Below, one piece after another: positions 17,942 to 26,568 of a DNA stretch of 64,000 nucleotides (position 1 is the stretch's first letter; each line of letters starts with the position of its first letter). Source of the stretch: Coprobacillus cateniformis (GTDB lineage: Bacteria > Bacillota_I > Bacilli_A > Erysipelotrichales > Coprobacillaceae); assembly GCF_009767585.1 (NCBI RefSeq), contig NZ_WSNW01000001.1, positions 186,001 to 250,000 of the forward strand. The letters run 5' to 3'. The position numbers and the translations under genes were made by a program. Below the pieces are notes generated by a model. The model was not told where the DNA came from. It saw only the letters and a list, made by a program, of their open reading frames with translations, and searched no databases.

Positions 17942-18562
17942 TTATCTTATAAAATTAGTTCTATGAAAATCTTCTTTTTCTGGTAATCCATATTTTGCTT
18001 TTCCATCAGCAATACTCTTTAGTAAAAAAGACATATTTCTTGCAAGGACACGCATGGTTTGTAATCCTTCTCCATCTTGAGTAGCTTCACCTTGTTCTCT
18101 ACCATGTATTGCATTTCAATACTGTGTTGATGCTATAGGCATTCCAGAAATAGCAAAAAATTTATTAATTTCATCATAAGTTGCTGAAATACCACCACGT
18201 CTAGCTACAATAACACTCGCACCAACTTTCATTGTTTTATCAATAGGTACACTGTAAAACAATCTTGTAAGAAATGATATTAATGTTGAATTAGCTGATC
18301 CAAAATAAACTGGTGTTCCGACAACTAAACCATCACACTCTGCAAATTTTTGTGCAGCTTCATTGACAATGTCATCAAAGACACATTTATTTGCTCCATT
18401 TTTACAAGTCATACATGCAATACAACCTCTGATATCTTTATTTCCAATGTTTAATATTTCTGTTTCAATTCCTTCTTGATCAAAAACTTTAATCATTTCA
18501 TCAAACGCAATTCTTGTGTTTCCCTTTAAATGAGGACTCCCATTAATCATTAATACTTTCAT
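17942..18562 (-). pseudogene. NADPH-dependent FMN reductase with nonsense mutation
   Basis: From the ATG at 18562 (AAGGAG nine bases upstream) the protein reads MKVLMINGSPHLKGNTR, GCIACMTCKNGANKC and VVGTPVYFGSANSTLISFL, a flavodoxin-like FMN reductase with the iron-sulphur-flavoprotein-type Cys region. At 18116-18118 a TGA stands in STQY-x-NAIHGRE where relatives usually have Trp. The same frame continues intact through GEGLQTMRVLARNMSFL to a normal end at 17942. One base change therefore removes about 59 C-terminal residues. The rest is undamaged, so the mutation looks recent, or TGA is read through. Confidence 0.8.
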
Positions 18563-18581
18563 CTTCTTTTTCTCCTTCAAT

Positions 18582-19175
18582 TTATATTTTTTGCTTATCT
18601 ATAGGTTCTGGATGAACTATCTCGATAAACTTCCATATACCATTTTCATATTCATATTTAAGAATGCAACAATTCTTAAATCCAACTTTTCTTACTTCCT
18701 GATATTCATTTTCGGATACTATATTCCATAAAAAATGAGAGCAAGCACCAGCATGAGATACAACAAGAATAATTTGATTATCTTCTTTAATAATTTCATT
18801 ACATGTATCAAATATCCTCTTTCTCACTTCAGCTCTGGTTTCTCCACCAAATGTCTGAAAGAAATTATCATACATCACAGTAGGAGGATTTAAATATTCG
18901 TTAGATCCTTCATAGCGACCAAAATTCATTTCTTTAAGTCCTTTTAATCTTTTATATGGTAAATCAGTTACTAATTCTAAAGTATCACAAGCTCTTTCCG
19001 TTGTTGAACAGTAAGCATGATCAAAAGTTATGTTATTATCTTCAAAATATTTTTTCGCACCTAGAGCTTGTTTAATTCCTAACTCAGTTAAAGGTGAGTC
19101 ACACCACCCTTGAATTTTACCTAATTGATTAAATAATGTTTGCCCGTGACGCATCATATATATTATTTTTTTCAT
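18582..19175 (-). CDS. histidine phosphatase superfamily protein
   Basis: This 197-residue phosphoglycerate-mutase-like phosphatase shows the RHG motif MMRHGQTLFNQLGKIQGW with the phospho-accepting His near residue 9, the second-site acid in LKEMNFGRYEG, and the late catalytic His in LVVSHAGACSHFL. It hydrolyses small phosphoesters; the substrate is unknown. AGAAGGAGG precedes the ATG. It heads a minus-strand operon with the broken FMN reductase and the cupin, and faces a LysR gene across about 107 bp, so the LysR protein probably controls it. Confidence 0.9.
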   Translation of the reverse strand: MKKIIYMMRHGQTLFNQLGKIQGWCDSPLTELGIKQALGAKKYFEDNNITFDHAYCSTTERACDTLELVTDLPYKRLKGLKEMNFGRYEGSNEYLNPPTVMYDNFFQTFGGETRAEVRKRIFDTCNEIIKEDNQIILVVSHAGACSHFLWNIVSENEYQEVRKVGFKNCCILKYEYENGIWKFIEIVHPEPIDKQKI

Positions 19176-19282
19176 AAATCAGCCTCCTTCTATTTCTAAT
19201 AAAATTTTATTCTATAATTATAAAAAAGTACAATATCAATATTGAATTGTGCTATAATCAAATGGAATAGTGAGGGGATATT

Positions 19283-20128
19283 ATGTTTGAATTAAACCAA
19301 CTGGAAATATTTGTAGCAGTAGTTGAAGAAGGTAGTGTTTCAAAAGCAGCAGCAAAACTTCTCATTTCTCAACCTGCTCTATCAAAAACAATACAGAAAT
19401 TAGAAAATGAGTTGGACTTAAACTTATTTGACCGAACTAAGAATAAACTATCTGTTAATAATAATGGTAAAATGGCTTACAAAAAAGCAAAAAAACTTCT
19501 GTCTCAAGCATATCGGATGAAAAATGAACTGGTAGAATTTGACCATGCCAACTGCAGTATATCTTTGGCTTCTTGCACTCCTGCTCCCATATGGGCTATA
19601 AAAGAAATTTCTAATAAAAAAATTGAAAGCACAATTATTGATAATAGCAATGAAATGATTGAGGGATTAAAAACAAATAAATATTCATTGATTGTTTTAA
19701 ATCAAAATATCAAAAACAAGGATTTTGTATGCGTTAAAATGTTTAGTGAAAAACTTTACATATCTGTAATTGAGGGTCATCGTTTAGCTACAAAAGCTAG
19801 TATCTCATTTAAAGAATTGAATGGAGAAAGTATTATATTATCAAATCAAATAGGATTTTGGAGTAAATTATGCCAAATAAATCTTCCTAATTCACATCTT
19901 CTATATCAAGATGATAAAATATATCATGAAATTGTTGAATTTTCAACATTGCCATCATTTAGAACAAATATAACGATTAAAAAATTTCAAAGCAATGATC
20001 GAAGATTATATATTCCGATTAATGATTTAGAAGCAACATGTGATTATTATCTTTATTTTAAGAAAAGTAATCTTAAAAGTTATAAATATATAAAAGAAAA
20101 TCTTAATAGAGTTAAATGGATAAAATAA
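19283..20128 (+). CDS. LysR-family transcriptional regulator
   Basis: The 281-residue protein begins with a LysR winged helix: LEIFVAVVEEGSVSKAAAKL, then LISQPALSKTIQKLENELDL and LNLFDRTKNKL. The rest is a poorly conserved effector domain. GAGGGG precedes the ATG. It is divergent from the phosphatase / FMN reductase / cupin operon, the standard arrangement for a LysR activator of its neighbour. Ligand unknown. Confidence 0.9.
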   Translation: MFELNQLEIFVAVVEEGSVSKAAAKLLISQPALSKTIQKLENELDLNLFDRTKNKLSVNNNGKMAYKKAKKLLSQAYRMKNELVEFDHANCSISLASCTPAPIWAIKEISNKKIESTIIDNSNEMIEGLKTNKYSLIVLNQNIKNKDFVCVKMFSEKLYISVIEGHRLATKASISFKELNGESIILSNQIGFWSKLCQINLPNSHLLYQDDKIYHEIVEFSTLPSFRTNITIKKFQSNDRRLYIPINDLEATCDYYLYFKKSNLKSYKYIKENLNRVKWIK

Positions 20129-20179
20129 TGTAATAATTAAATACAAACCAAATATATACATCATCATTTTAAATACACA

Positions 20180-20213
20180 AAATCCTCCTATCAAAAAGAC
20201 TTGGAGGATTTTA
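20180..20213. terminator. two-way terminator between lysR and merR
   Basis: AAATCCTCC and GGAGGATTT form the stem, with A and T runs outside it, between the convergent LysR and MerR genes. Confidence 0.8.
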
Positions 20214-20238
20214 TTTTGAAACCAAACTAAAAAACTAT

Positions 20239-20637
20239 CTATTTGTCTGGTTTTGTTAAATCAGAATTATAATCAATTTTCCCATCAACGATATCATCAT
20301 AAAATTGTTGCTTCCAATCAATATAATCTATACTATCATTATATTTTTCAATTAATGTAACAAGTTCTTTTCTTTTCCTATCTAGCAATTCTTTTCTAGT
20401 TTTAATTGTTGCAGGACCTTCTAAACAAAGTGAAAGATATTCCTTTATTTCTTTCAAACCCATATTACAATTTTTTAAACATGTTACATTTTTAATCCAT
20501 GCCAAATCATGATCATCAAATACTCTACGATTATTTTTGTCTCTTTTTACATTTGGTATGAGATTGTTATTGCAATAAAATTTTAATGTTTCATATGTTA
20601 ATCCAACTTTTCTACAAGTTTCCATCATACTGTACAT
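20239..20637 (-). CDS. MerR-family regulator
   Basis: The 132-residue protein has a MerR N-terminal winged helix (ETCRKVGLTYETLKFYCNNN, then LIPNVKRDKNNRRVFDDHDL) and a dimerisation coiled coil (RKELLDRKRKELVTLIEKYN). There is no Cys-rich metal-binding end, which fits the stress/aldehyde or multidrug type rather than a metal sensor. GGAGGG precedes the ATG. It is divergent from the flavodoxin operon, and the intervening DNA holds a classic MerR-type promoter. Confidence 0.9.
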   Translation of the reverse strand: MYSMMETCRKVGLTYETLKFYCNNNLIPNVKRDKNNRRVFDDHDLAWIKNVTCLKNCNMGLKEIKEYLSLCLEGPATIKTRKELLDRKRKELVTLIEKYNDSIDYIDWKQQFYDDIVDGKIDYNSDLTKPDK

Positions 20638-20670
20638 ACATTATCCCTCCTAATTTTTTTGTTTTTTCTC

Positions 20671-20701
20671 TTGACAGGTAGTTACTACCGGTTGTTATTA
20701 T
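20671..20701 (+). promoter_or_regulatory. MerR-type promoter with 19-bp spacer and dyad
   Basis: TTGACA (20671-20676) and TATTAT (20696-20701) are separated by 19 bp, the over-long spacer typical of MerR-activated promoters. The spacer contains the palindrome GGTAGTTACTACC (20677-20689). It points towards the flavodoxin operon. Confidence 0.8.
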
Positions 20702-20804
20702 CATATTGTGAAACAGCTAATTTGTCAAGGTGGTGATTAGAAAATATATAAATTAATGAAACTTTCAGTAATGGTTTAAGGCTTTAAAACAAGGAGGAAA
20801 ACAG

Positions 20805-21449
20805 ATGAAAAAGAAAATAATGATTTTTGCAAGTATTGCGAGTGTTCTTGTAGTTGTTATTGTAGGATACTATTTTTCACAAAATAGAAATCAGAACGGA
20901 ATTGGAATAAATGATAAGATAGTCAACGAGGACAATAAACAGGGAAATAGTAAACTGGATAGTACTAAAACTCTGGTTGTGTATTTCTCACATGGTGGAA
21001 ACACACAAAAATTAGCAAATGAAATATCAAAGCAAATTGGTGGAGATTTTCGAAGAATTGAACCGGTTGTTGCATATCCAGAGGAAATGGATTCATTGTT
21101 AGACTATACAGAACAAGAACAGGCAGATGATGGACGACCAGAAATTAAAGATTTGAATGTGGATATGTCTAAATACGATACAGTGTTCATTGGCTATCCA
21201 ATATGGTGGTATACATATCCTCAGATAATATTGTCTTTCTTTGATAGTTATGACTTAACAGATAAAAAGATTATACCTTTTGCGACACATGGTGGCAGTG
21301 CTATGAGTGGTACTGAAGAAGATATGAGAAATTATTTGTCAAATAAAAATGTTACTGTTTTGGAAGGATTGGCAGTTAGTCGTGATGTAATATCAAATGA
21401 TCAAAGTGAAACTGTCACGGACTGGTTAAAAGAATTAGGATTAAAATAA
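20805..21449 (+). CDS. membrane-anchored flavodoxin-like protein
   Basis: A single N-terminal hydrophobic segment (IMIFASIASVLVVVIVGYYF) without a lipobox Cys is followed by a polar linker and a flavodoxin domain. The FMN phosphate loop is FSHGGNTQKLA, and the FMN-ring loops are GYPIWWYTYPQII and FATHGGSAMSG. It is 214 residues and preceded by AAGGAGG. The domain probably faces outside and carries electrons to or from the alcohol dehydrogenase / flavin reductase partners. It is the first gene after the MerR-type promoter; the next gene starts 12 bp later. Confidence 0.88.
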   Translation: MKKKIMIFASIASVLVVVIVGYYFSQNRNQNGIGINDKIVNEDNKQGNSKLDSTKTLVVYFSHGGNTQKLANEISKQIGGDFRRIEPVVAYPEEMDSLLDYTEQEQADDGRPEIKDLNVDMSKYDTVFIGYPIWWYTYPQIILSFFDSYDLTDKKIIPFATHGGSAMSGTEEDMRNYLSNKNVTVLEGLAVSRDVISNDQSETVTDWLKELGLK

Positions 21450-21461
21450 GGAGAATAATCT

Positions 21462-22649
21462 ATGAATTTTACATTTGAAATACCAACAACTGCACTATTT
21501 GGAGCAGGTCAGTTAAACAATTTACATACACAGATAAATACTCCTATAGGGAAAATCAATGGGAAAAAGGCACTAATAGTTGTTTCTAATGGTAAATCAA
21601 CACGTACTAATGGGTATCTTGAACGTTTACAAAGTCAATTAAGAGAAGCTAATGTTGAATTTGTCATTTTTGATAAAATTAGTGCTAATCCGACGAAGCC
21701 TATCGTAGAGGAAGGTGGTGTTTTTGCTAAAGATAATAATTGTGATTTTATTGTGGCACTAGGTGGCGGAAGCGTAATAGATGCATCGAAAGCAATTGGT
21801 ATTATGGCAACAAATGGTGGTGATTTATGGGATTATGTTCAATTTGGTACTGGTAAAAAACAATGGCCAGCAAATGCATGTTTACCTATTATAGCAATAA
21901 CAACAACGGCTGGTACTGGCTCAGAGACTGATGGTGGAGGCGTTATCACTAATCCTGAAACAAATGAAAAAACAGGTGTATTTGGAACAGGTACAAGTCC
22001 AGTGTTAGCTATTATTGATGCTGAATTGATGATAACTGTCCCAACAAAATTTAAGGCATATCAAGGGTTTGATGCATTATTCCATAGTACAGAAGGATAT
22101 ATTTCTAATAAAAGAAATTATATGAGCAAAATGATAGCAAGTGAAGCTATTCGCAATGTAAGTCACAATTTAGCTAATGCAATAAAAAGTCCTAATAGTA
22201 TTGATATCATGGAAAAAGTGGCATTTGGTAGTTATCTTTCAGGTATTCAAATGTGTGTAGGATCTTGCACAAGTGCACATCCATTAGAACATGCTTTAAG
22301 TGCATACCATCACGATTTGGCACATGGAGCAGGGTTAATTATGATTTCTAAAGCCTATTACTCATTTTTTATTAATAAGCATGTTTGCGATGATAGTTTT
22401 ATAGAAATGTCAAAATTAATGGGGTATGGAGATGCCACTAAACCTGAGGATTTTATTACTGCATTAGAAAACTTAAAAAATGAATGCGGTGTTGCAGATT
22501 TAAAAATGTCTGATTATGGAATAACCCCAGATGAATTTGCAAAAATGGCACAAAATGCAATGGATACACTCGGTGTTAATTTCTTGAATGATCCAGTTCA
22601 ATTGAGTATTGAAGATTGCATACAAATCTATCAGGAAGCTTACAAATAA
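21462..22649 (+). CDS. iron-containing alcohol dehydrogenase
   Basis: This 395-residue group III dehydrogenase has the nucleotide-binding GGGSVIDASKAIG and TTTAGTGSETDGGGV, and metal ligands in GFDALFHSTEGY (Asp, His) and HPLEHALSAYHHDLAHG (His, His). It reduces aldehydes or ketones with NAD(P)H, or the reverse. AAGGAG precedes the ATG. In this MerR-controlled operon a detoxifying aldehyde reductase role is likely by analogy with AdhR-type MerR systems, but no inducer is visible in the sequence. Confidence 0.93.
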   Translation: MNFTFEIPTTALFGAGQLNNLHTQINTPIGKINGKKALIVVSNGKSTRTNGYLERLQSQLREANVEFVIFDKISANPTKPIVEEGGVFAKDNNCDFIVALGGGSVIDASKAIGIMATNGGDLWDYVQFGTGKKQWPANACLPIIAITTTAGTGSETDGGGVITNPETNEKTGVFGTGTSPVLAIIDAELMITVPTKFKAYQGFDALFHSTEGYISNKRNYMSKMIASEAIRNVSHNLANAIKSPNSIDIMEKVAFGSYLSGIQMCVGSCTSAHPLEHALSAYHHDLAHGAGLIMISKAYYSFFINKHVCDDSFIEMSKLMGYGDATKPEDFITALENLKNECGVADLKMSDYGITPDEFAKMAQNAMDTLGVNFLNDPVQLSIEDCIQIYQEAYK

Positions 22650-22703
22650 AATTATTAGAAATTAATGAATAAATCATTGATTTTCAATGGAAAAGAGGTA
22701 AAT

Positions 22704-23237
22704 ATGGAAAAAAAAGTATTAGTAATTATTAGTAGTCCTAGAAAAAATGGTAACTCAGAAATGTTGTCTAGTCAATTTGCTGATGGTGCAAGAAAAGCAG
22801 GACATCATGTTGAAGAAATATTTCTAAGAGAACTGAACATCTCACCATGTATTGCTTGTGAGGCTTGTTTAAAAAATGGTGGTATATGTGTACAAAAAGA
22901 CGATATGAAAGAACTTTTAGATAAAATTATAAATGCTGATGTTATCGCTCTATCCACTCCAGTTTATTATTATTCTATTTCGGCACAATTAAAAATTATG
23001 ATCGATAGAACCTTAGCTGGTGGTGGTAAAATGAATAATAAGGAATTTTACCTTATCACTACAGCAGCGGATGGCAAACATGCAATGGAAACAACTATGG
23101 AAGACATGCAAGGATTCGTTAAATGTTTGCCTGGATCAGAAGTAAAAGGAAAAATATATGGCTCTGCATTTCATATAGGAGATATAAAAGGCAATCCTGC
23201 TCTTGATATAGCATATAAGTATGGTGAGAATTGCTAG
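22704..23237 (+). CDS. NAD(P)H-dependent flavin reductase
   Basis: A flavodoxin-like reductase: VLVIISSPRKNGNSEML binds FMN, then ISPCIACEACLKNGGICVQK, STPVYYYSISAQLKIMIDR and the C-terminal GDIKGNPALDIAYKYG. It is 177 residues from the ATG at 22704, which has AAAGAGG upstream; an in-frame ATG 13 codons earlier lacks one. The Cys trio CxxCxxC resembles the Fe-S-flavoprotein type. It is the third gene of the MerR-controlled operon and is similar in type to the broken reductase at 17942-18562. Confidence 0.88.
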   Translation: MEKKVLVIISSPRKNGNSEMLSSQFADGARKAGHHVEEIFLRELNISPCIACEACLKNGGICVQKDDMKELLDKIINADVIALSTPVYYYSISAQLKIMIDRTLAGGGKMNNKEFYLITTAADGKHAMETTMEDMQGFVKCLPGSEVKGKIYGSAFHIGDIKGNPALDIAYKYGENC

Positions 23238-23245
23238 ATAAGAAA

Positions 23246-23920
23246 ATGAAACCTAAAGTTATAATTAACGTTGCTTGTAATATTATGATGACTATTTTTT
23301 TAATATTGTTGATGTCATATTCTCTTATTGGAGAAAGCACCCATGAAATATTAGGTATAAGTATATTTGTTTTATTTATTCTTCATCATATTTTGAATTA
23401 TCGTCTTGAGAAAAATATATTTCATGGTAAGTATACAGCATATCGTACATTTCAAACCATTGTAGTCATTGTTATTTTTATAACAATGACTGGCTCAATG
23501 ATAAGTAGTATTACACTTTCAAAATACATGCAAACATTTATTTCTATCCCTAGAAATATTGAATTTATGAGAATCACACACTTACTATCAGCTTATTGGG
23601 GATTTGTTATGATGTCAATTCATTTAGGAATACATTGGAAAATGAGTCTATCACTTATATACAAAATTATTAGACACAATCATACTATAAAAATTTGTTT
23701 TAAGATTATTGGATTCTTAATCGCATTTTATGGTGTTTATGCATTAATAAAACGTAATTTATTATCATATCTAATTCTTCAAACAATGTTTGTGTTTATT
23801 GATTTTGGAGAACCCGTTATATATTTTCTATTAGATTATAGTGCAATGATGGGATTATTTATATTTATTGGATATAATCTGACATCTTTGTTAAAAAATA
23901 ATCGAACATCAATAAAATGA
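23246..23920 (+). CDS. DUF4405-type membrane protein (cytochrome b-like)
   Basis: About 224 residues with five to six membrane segments and paired His residues spaced for haem: FVLFILHHILNYRLEK, RITHLLSAYWGFVMMSIHLG and GIHWKM. This fits DUF4405 proteins, thought to be small cytochrome b-like electron carriers. A TTG at 23231 overlapping the previous gene is an alternative start; the ATG at 23246 has only a weak AGATAAG site. It completes the operon and could pass electrons between the membrane pool and the flavoproteins. That role is inference. Confidence 0.65.
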   Translation: MKPKVIINVACNIMMTIFLILLMSYSLIGESTHEILGISIFVLFILHHILNYRLEKNIFHGKYTAYRTFQTIVVIVIFITMTGSMISSITLSKYMQTFISIPRNIEFMRITHLLSAYWGFVMMSIHLGIHWKMSLSLIYKIIRHNHTIKICFKIIGFLIAFYGVYALIKRNLLSYLILQTMFVFIDFGEPVIYFLLDYSAMMGLFIFIGYNLTSLLKNNRTSIK

Positions 23921-24032
23921 TAAATTAAAAAAAGACTAAATATATTGGGGGAATTTTCAATAGTAGACTTTTTGGATAACGAAGAAACTGTTTTCCAAAA
24001 AATGTGGCTAGTATTTACAAAAGAATAGAATT

Positions 24033-24082
24033 AAAAAGAGAAGTGATAATCTTAATTGATTATATGACTTCTCTTTTTTTTA
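24033..24082 (+). terminator. terminator after the MerR-controlled operon
   Basis: AAAGAGAAGT and ACTTCTCTTT form the stem, followed by T residues. Between the operon and this hairpin a TTG-started frame of 27 codons ending at 24028 (SIVDFLDNEETVFQKMW) looks like a gene remnant of unknown origin. Confidence 0.75.
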
Positions 24083-24172
24083 AATCATATTGTCGTATAA
24101 AGACTCATTCAAAAGTGGTAATATAGTTGTAATATTTATTAGTTAACTAGTATACAAAAAAAACCCATATGA

Positions 24173-24198
24173 AAAAGATTGTATCACTACAATCTTTT
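24173..24198 (-). terminator. terminator at end of element 3 mobilisation operon
   Basis: AAAAGATTGTA and TACAATCTTTT pair perfectly around a four-base loop and overlap the TnpV stop codon. On the minus strand a T-rich tract follows. Confidence 0.8.
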
Positions 24199-24541
24199 AT
24201 CCTTCAATCACTTCTTTTCTAATAATTTTTTCAATGCAATTCTGAATATTATTCATTTCTTGTACCCACTTCATTTGATCATTTTCTTTTAACTCCTCTG
24301 TAATATTTCTTTTCTTTTTAAAATCAATCAATAATTGTTCATACATTTCATTCGCTTCTTTATCAATTATTTGAAGATAATCATACAATTGATTTGTGGC
24401 TTGCAATTCAAAATGTAAACCTTTTTGATATTCTTTTAAATAATTTAATTTCATTCTTCCATATTTTGATAATTGTATTTCTTGATTTTCTTTGATGTTA
24501 GGGAAATAATAGTCCCCTACTTTTGTATATTCGATTGTCAT
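24197..24541 (-). CDS. tnpV: TnpV-family transposon protein
   Basis: The 114-residue protein matches TnpV, a small protein common in clostridial mobilisable elements: YFPNIKENQEIQLSKYGRMK, KLNYLKEYQKGLHFELQATN, LIIDKEANEMYE-like and MKWVQEMNNIQNCIEKIIRK. The exact function of TnpV is not established. Its ATG overlaps the relaxase stop (ATGA), so the two are translated together. A second intact copy lies in element 1 and a ruined one at 8165-8425, so it marks the cargo-side end of the mobilisation operon in this family. Confidence 0.85.
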   Translation of the reverse strand: MTIEYTKVGDYYFPNIKENQEIQLSKYGRMKLNYLKEYQKGLHFELQATNQLYDYLQIIDKEANEMYEQLLIDFKKKRNITEELKENDQMKWVQEMNNIQNCIEKIIRKEVIEG

Positions 24542-25830
24542 AGTCTTGACCTTCCTTTCTCAATTCTTGATTGAGTTTCTATTTCAAATTGTTGTAAATA
24601 TAATGAACGTTCTTTAATTCTTTCACAACATTGTAATTCTTTTCTTAATCTTTTTATTTCAGGTGTGTACGATTTTGATTCTGCTTTTAATTGCTCTTTT
24701 AAGGTACCTTCAGGACTTCTTCGTATTTTGTTTCTACATTGTAGTCGTTTACTTTCTAAATGGCTTAATTGCGCTTGTAGGATTGTTTTATATTGATTTA
24801 ATTGCCCTAATGTTTCAATGTTATTCTTACATAGTAAGATCGTTTCATTAGAAATATGATCTAATTGTTTCATTGCTTGTCTTAATTCTTTTGTATACTT
24901 TGGTCTTGTATGATTTGATTTAGGTAAGATACCTAATTTAAACTGATAATAAATATAGAGTTTTTGAAATCCATTTAGTTCTTTTCTTTCATACTTTCTA
25001 AAGTATGGTTCTATATCAAAACCTTTTTTTGAATAAATTGTTTTATCCATACTAAAGTTTTGCTGATGAATAATTCGATTGATAATGTTTTCTAATGAAT
25101 ACTCATTACCTAAGTTTGATAACATAATTACCTTATCATGTGCATAATGTTTTAAACCTATTTCCTTATCAACACTCTTGATTTCATACCCTTCTAATTC
25201 CAATTGATTAAAGAAAGTTGTTTTAGTTCGACTTACTTTTATTGCCTCATTAATGTCTTTTTTGATAATATTTTCTAATGACTTTTCATGATGATATTGT
25301 TGTCTTGTTTTAGATTGATATGCCTTTTCTTCTACTACCGATAGACCATACTTTCTACACAAATCATCAGATACAACTCGTAAGTCATACAAATCTTTTT
25401 TTGTATTACAATAGCGTTTTCCGTCAATACACGATGTTGCATTCAACACAAAATGGTTGTGTATATTGTCCGTATTAAGATGTGTACTTACCACAACTTC
25501 AAAGCGATCACCCCACAGTTTCTCTGCAAGTTCTACTCCAATTTGATGCGCAAGTTCAGGTGTAACTTCTCCTTCTACAAACGATTGGTAGCCATGAAAG
25601 CATACAATTTTCTTTTTATCATGAAACATTTCTTTGGTATTCATCATCGATTGATAAGGATTATTTCGCATACAATTGATACAACTAACATATTGATGTT
25701 GCAATGTTTTTTCTTCGTTTGTTGTATAGTTTAATACTTGTTGAAGTCCAATTGTTTTGTTTGTATCTGTAACATAATCAATGACATGATCGATTCTGTT
25801 TTTCACTTTCCAAATGGAAGTTGTTGCCAC
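24538..25830 (-). CDS. relaxase / mobilisation nuclease
   Basis: The 430-residue protein begins with a relaxase domain. The three-His motif for metal binding is THLNTDNIHNHFVLNATS, and a conserved ELAHQIGVELAEKLWGDRFE precedes it. Candidate nucleophile Tyr residues lie near the N-terminus (VIDYVTD). After residue about 300 it becomes a charged coiled coil (QAQLSHLESKRLQCRNKIRR). The start is GTG at 25830, overlapping the MobC stop by one base. It would nick the nearby oriT-like site and pilot one strand through a helper conjugation pore. Confidence 0.9.
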   Translation of the reverse strand: MATTSIWKVKNRIDHVIDYVTDTNKTIGLQQVLNYTTNEEKTLQHQYVSCINCMRNNPYQSMMNTKEMFHDKKKIVCFHGYQSFVEGEVTPELAHQIGVELAEKLWGDRFEVVVSTHLNTDNIHNHFVLNATSCIDGKRYCNTKKDLYDLRVVSDDLCRKYGLSVVEEKAYQSKTRQQYHHEKSLENIIKKDINEAIKVSRTKTTFFNQLELEGYEIKSVDKEIGLKHYAHDKVIMLSNLGNEYSLENIINRIIHQQNFSMDKTIYSKKGFDIEPYFRKYERKELNGFQKLYIYYQFKLGILPKSNHTRPKYTKELRQAMKQLDHISNETILLCKNNIETLGQLNQYKTILQAQLSHLESKRLQCRNKIRRSPEGTLKEQLKAESKSYTPEIKRLRKELQCCERIKERSLYLQQFEIETQSRIEKGRSRL

Positions 25831-26153
25831 TATATATTTCCTCTAATTTGTTTATCTAGCTCTAATAAGAGGTGTTCATGTTTATTTAAAACTTCATTTA
25901 ACTTGGTAATATCTATACCTTGAACATAAGCAAGTTTTACTAACTGATTAAGGTTATTTCCATTCATATTCAACGCTTTTATTAACTTAAAATATTCAAT
26001 TGGCGGGAGTTCTTTCGGCTGGTAATTATTTAATACCAACCGAATAAACTTCTCTCTACTCATGCCACATTTTTGTACCTTTTCATTTAATGATATGAAC
26101 TCATCATCACTCATTCTTACCTTGATTTCTCTAGTATGAATAGCCATCATCAT
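25830..26153 (-). CDS. mobC: MobC-type relaxosome protein
   Basis: A 107-residue ribbon-helix-helix protein: IKVRMSDDEFISLNEKVQKC, GMSREKFIRLVLNNY, then a helical MobC part ALNMNGNNLNQLVKLAYVQG. MobC proteins help the relaxase open the oriT. AAGGTAA lies just before three successive ATG codons, so the exact start is uncertain by one or two residues. It is followed directly by the relaxase; the oriT-like hairpins lie just upstream. Confidence 0.85.
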   Translation of the reverse strand: MMMAIHTREIKVRMSDDEFISLNEKVQKCGMSREKFIRLVLNNYQPKELPPIEYFKLIKALNMNGNNLNQLVKLAYVQGIDITKLNEVLNKHEHLLLELDKQIRGNI

Positions 26154-26169
26154 TTACCTTATTTGGTTT

Positions 26170-26217
26170 CAGGGTATCCCTGAGATTGTATTTTGGGTAC
26201 AAAATACGTTGCTTGCT
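26170..26217 (+). other. predicted oriT of element 3
   Basis: Two hairpins, CAGGG-TAT-CCCTG and GTATTTT-GGGTAC-AAAATAC, are followed by GTTGCTTGCT. The same arrangement occurs at 52203-52252 in element 1 with compensating base changes in both stems and an identical GTTGCTTGCT. Position just upstream of MobC-relaxase and this covariation make it the best oriT candidate. Confidence 0.7.
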
Positions 26218-26231
26218 GATACGGTAGGACA

Positions 26232-26567
26232 TCATATTGGGTTATTTCCCTTATTCATACTATCAAGAATTTCAATCATTGTTTGAATAGGTGTAAATAG
26301 TTCTTCATTTATTTCTTCTATACAATTGATTCTTTCAAGTTCATCAATAATCTTAGTTAAATGAATTCTAAATTTTGTAAACATTAGTGGGTTCCCAGTT
26401 GCTTCAATTTTTTGATGAAATATACTCTGTAAAACATATTCTTGCTTACTCCTAAAACCGCACATTCTAATTCTGTCATTTAATGCTTTTCTTTCCTCAA
26501 GTGAAACTCGAAAGGCAATCGTACAGTTTCTAAAACGCCCTTTTTCATCTAAGTTCTTTGCACTCAT
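26232..26567 (-). CDS. MobC-like accessory mobilisation protein
   Basis: The 111-residue protein has an N-terminal ribbon-helix-helix-like part (NCTIAFRVSLEERKALNDRI, then RMCGFRSKQEYVLQSIFHQ) and a helical tail. The same family sits in the same position in element 1 (54197-54559: YGFRLSPEENEVLERNV, LLSGLTKQDYLIHCI). In both elements it follows int and precedes the mob genes, so a role at oriT or in repressing the mob operon is likely. One base separates it from the int stop. Confidence 0.6.
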   Translation of the reverse strand: MSAKNLDEKGRFRNCTIAFRVSLEERKALNDRIRMCGFRSKQEYVLQSIFHQKIEATGNPLMFTKFRIHLTKIIDELERINCIEEINEELFTPIQTMIEILDSMNKGNNPI

Positions 26568-26568
26568 A

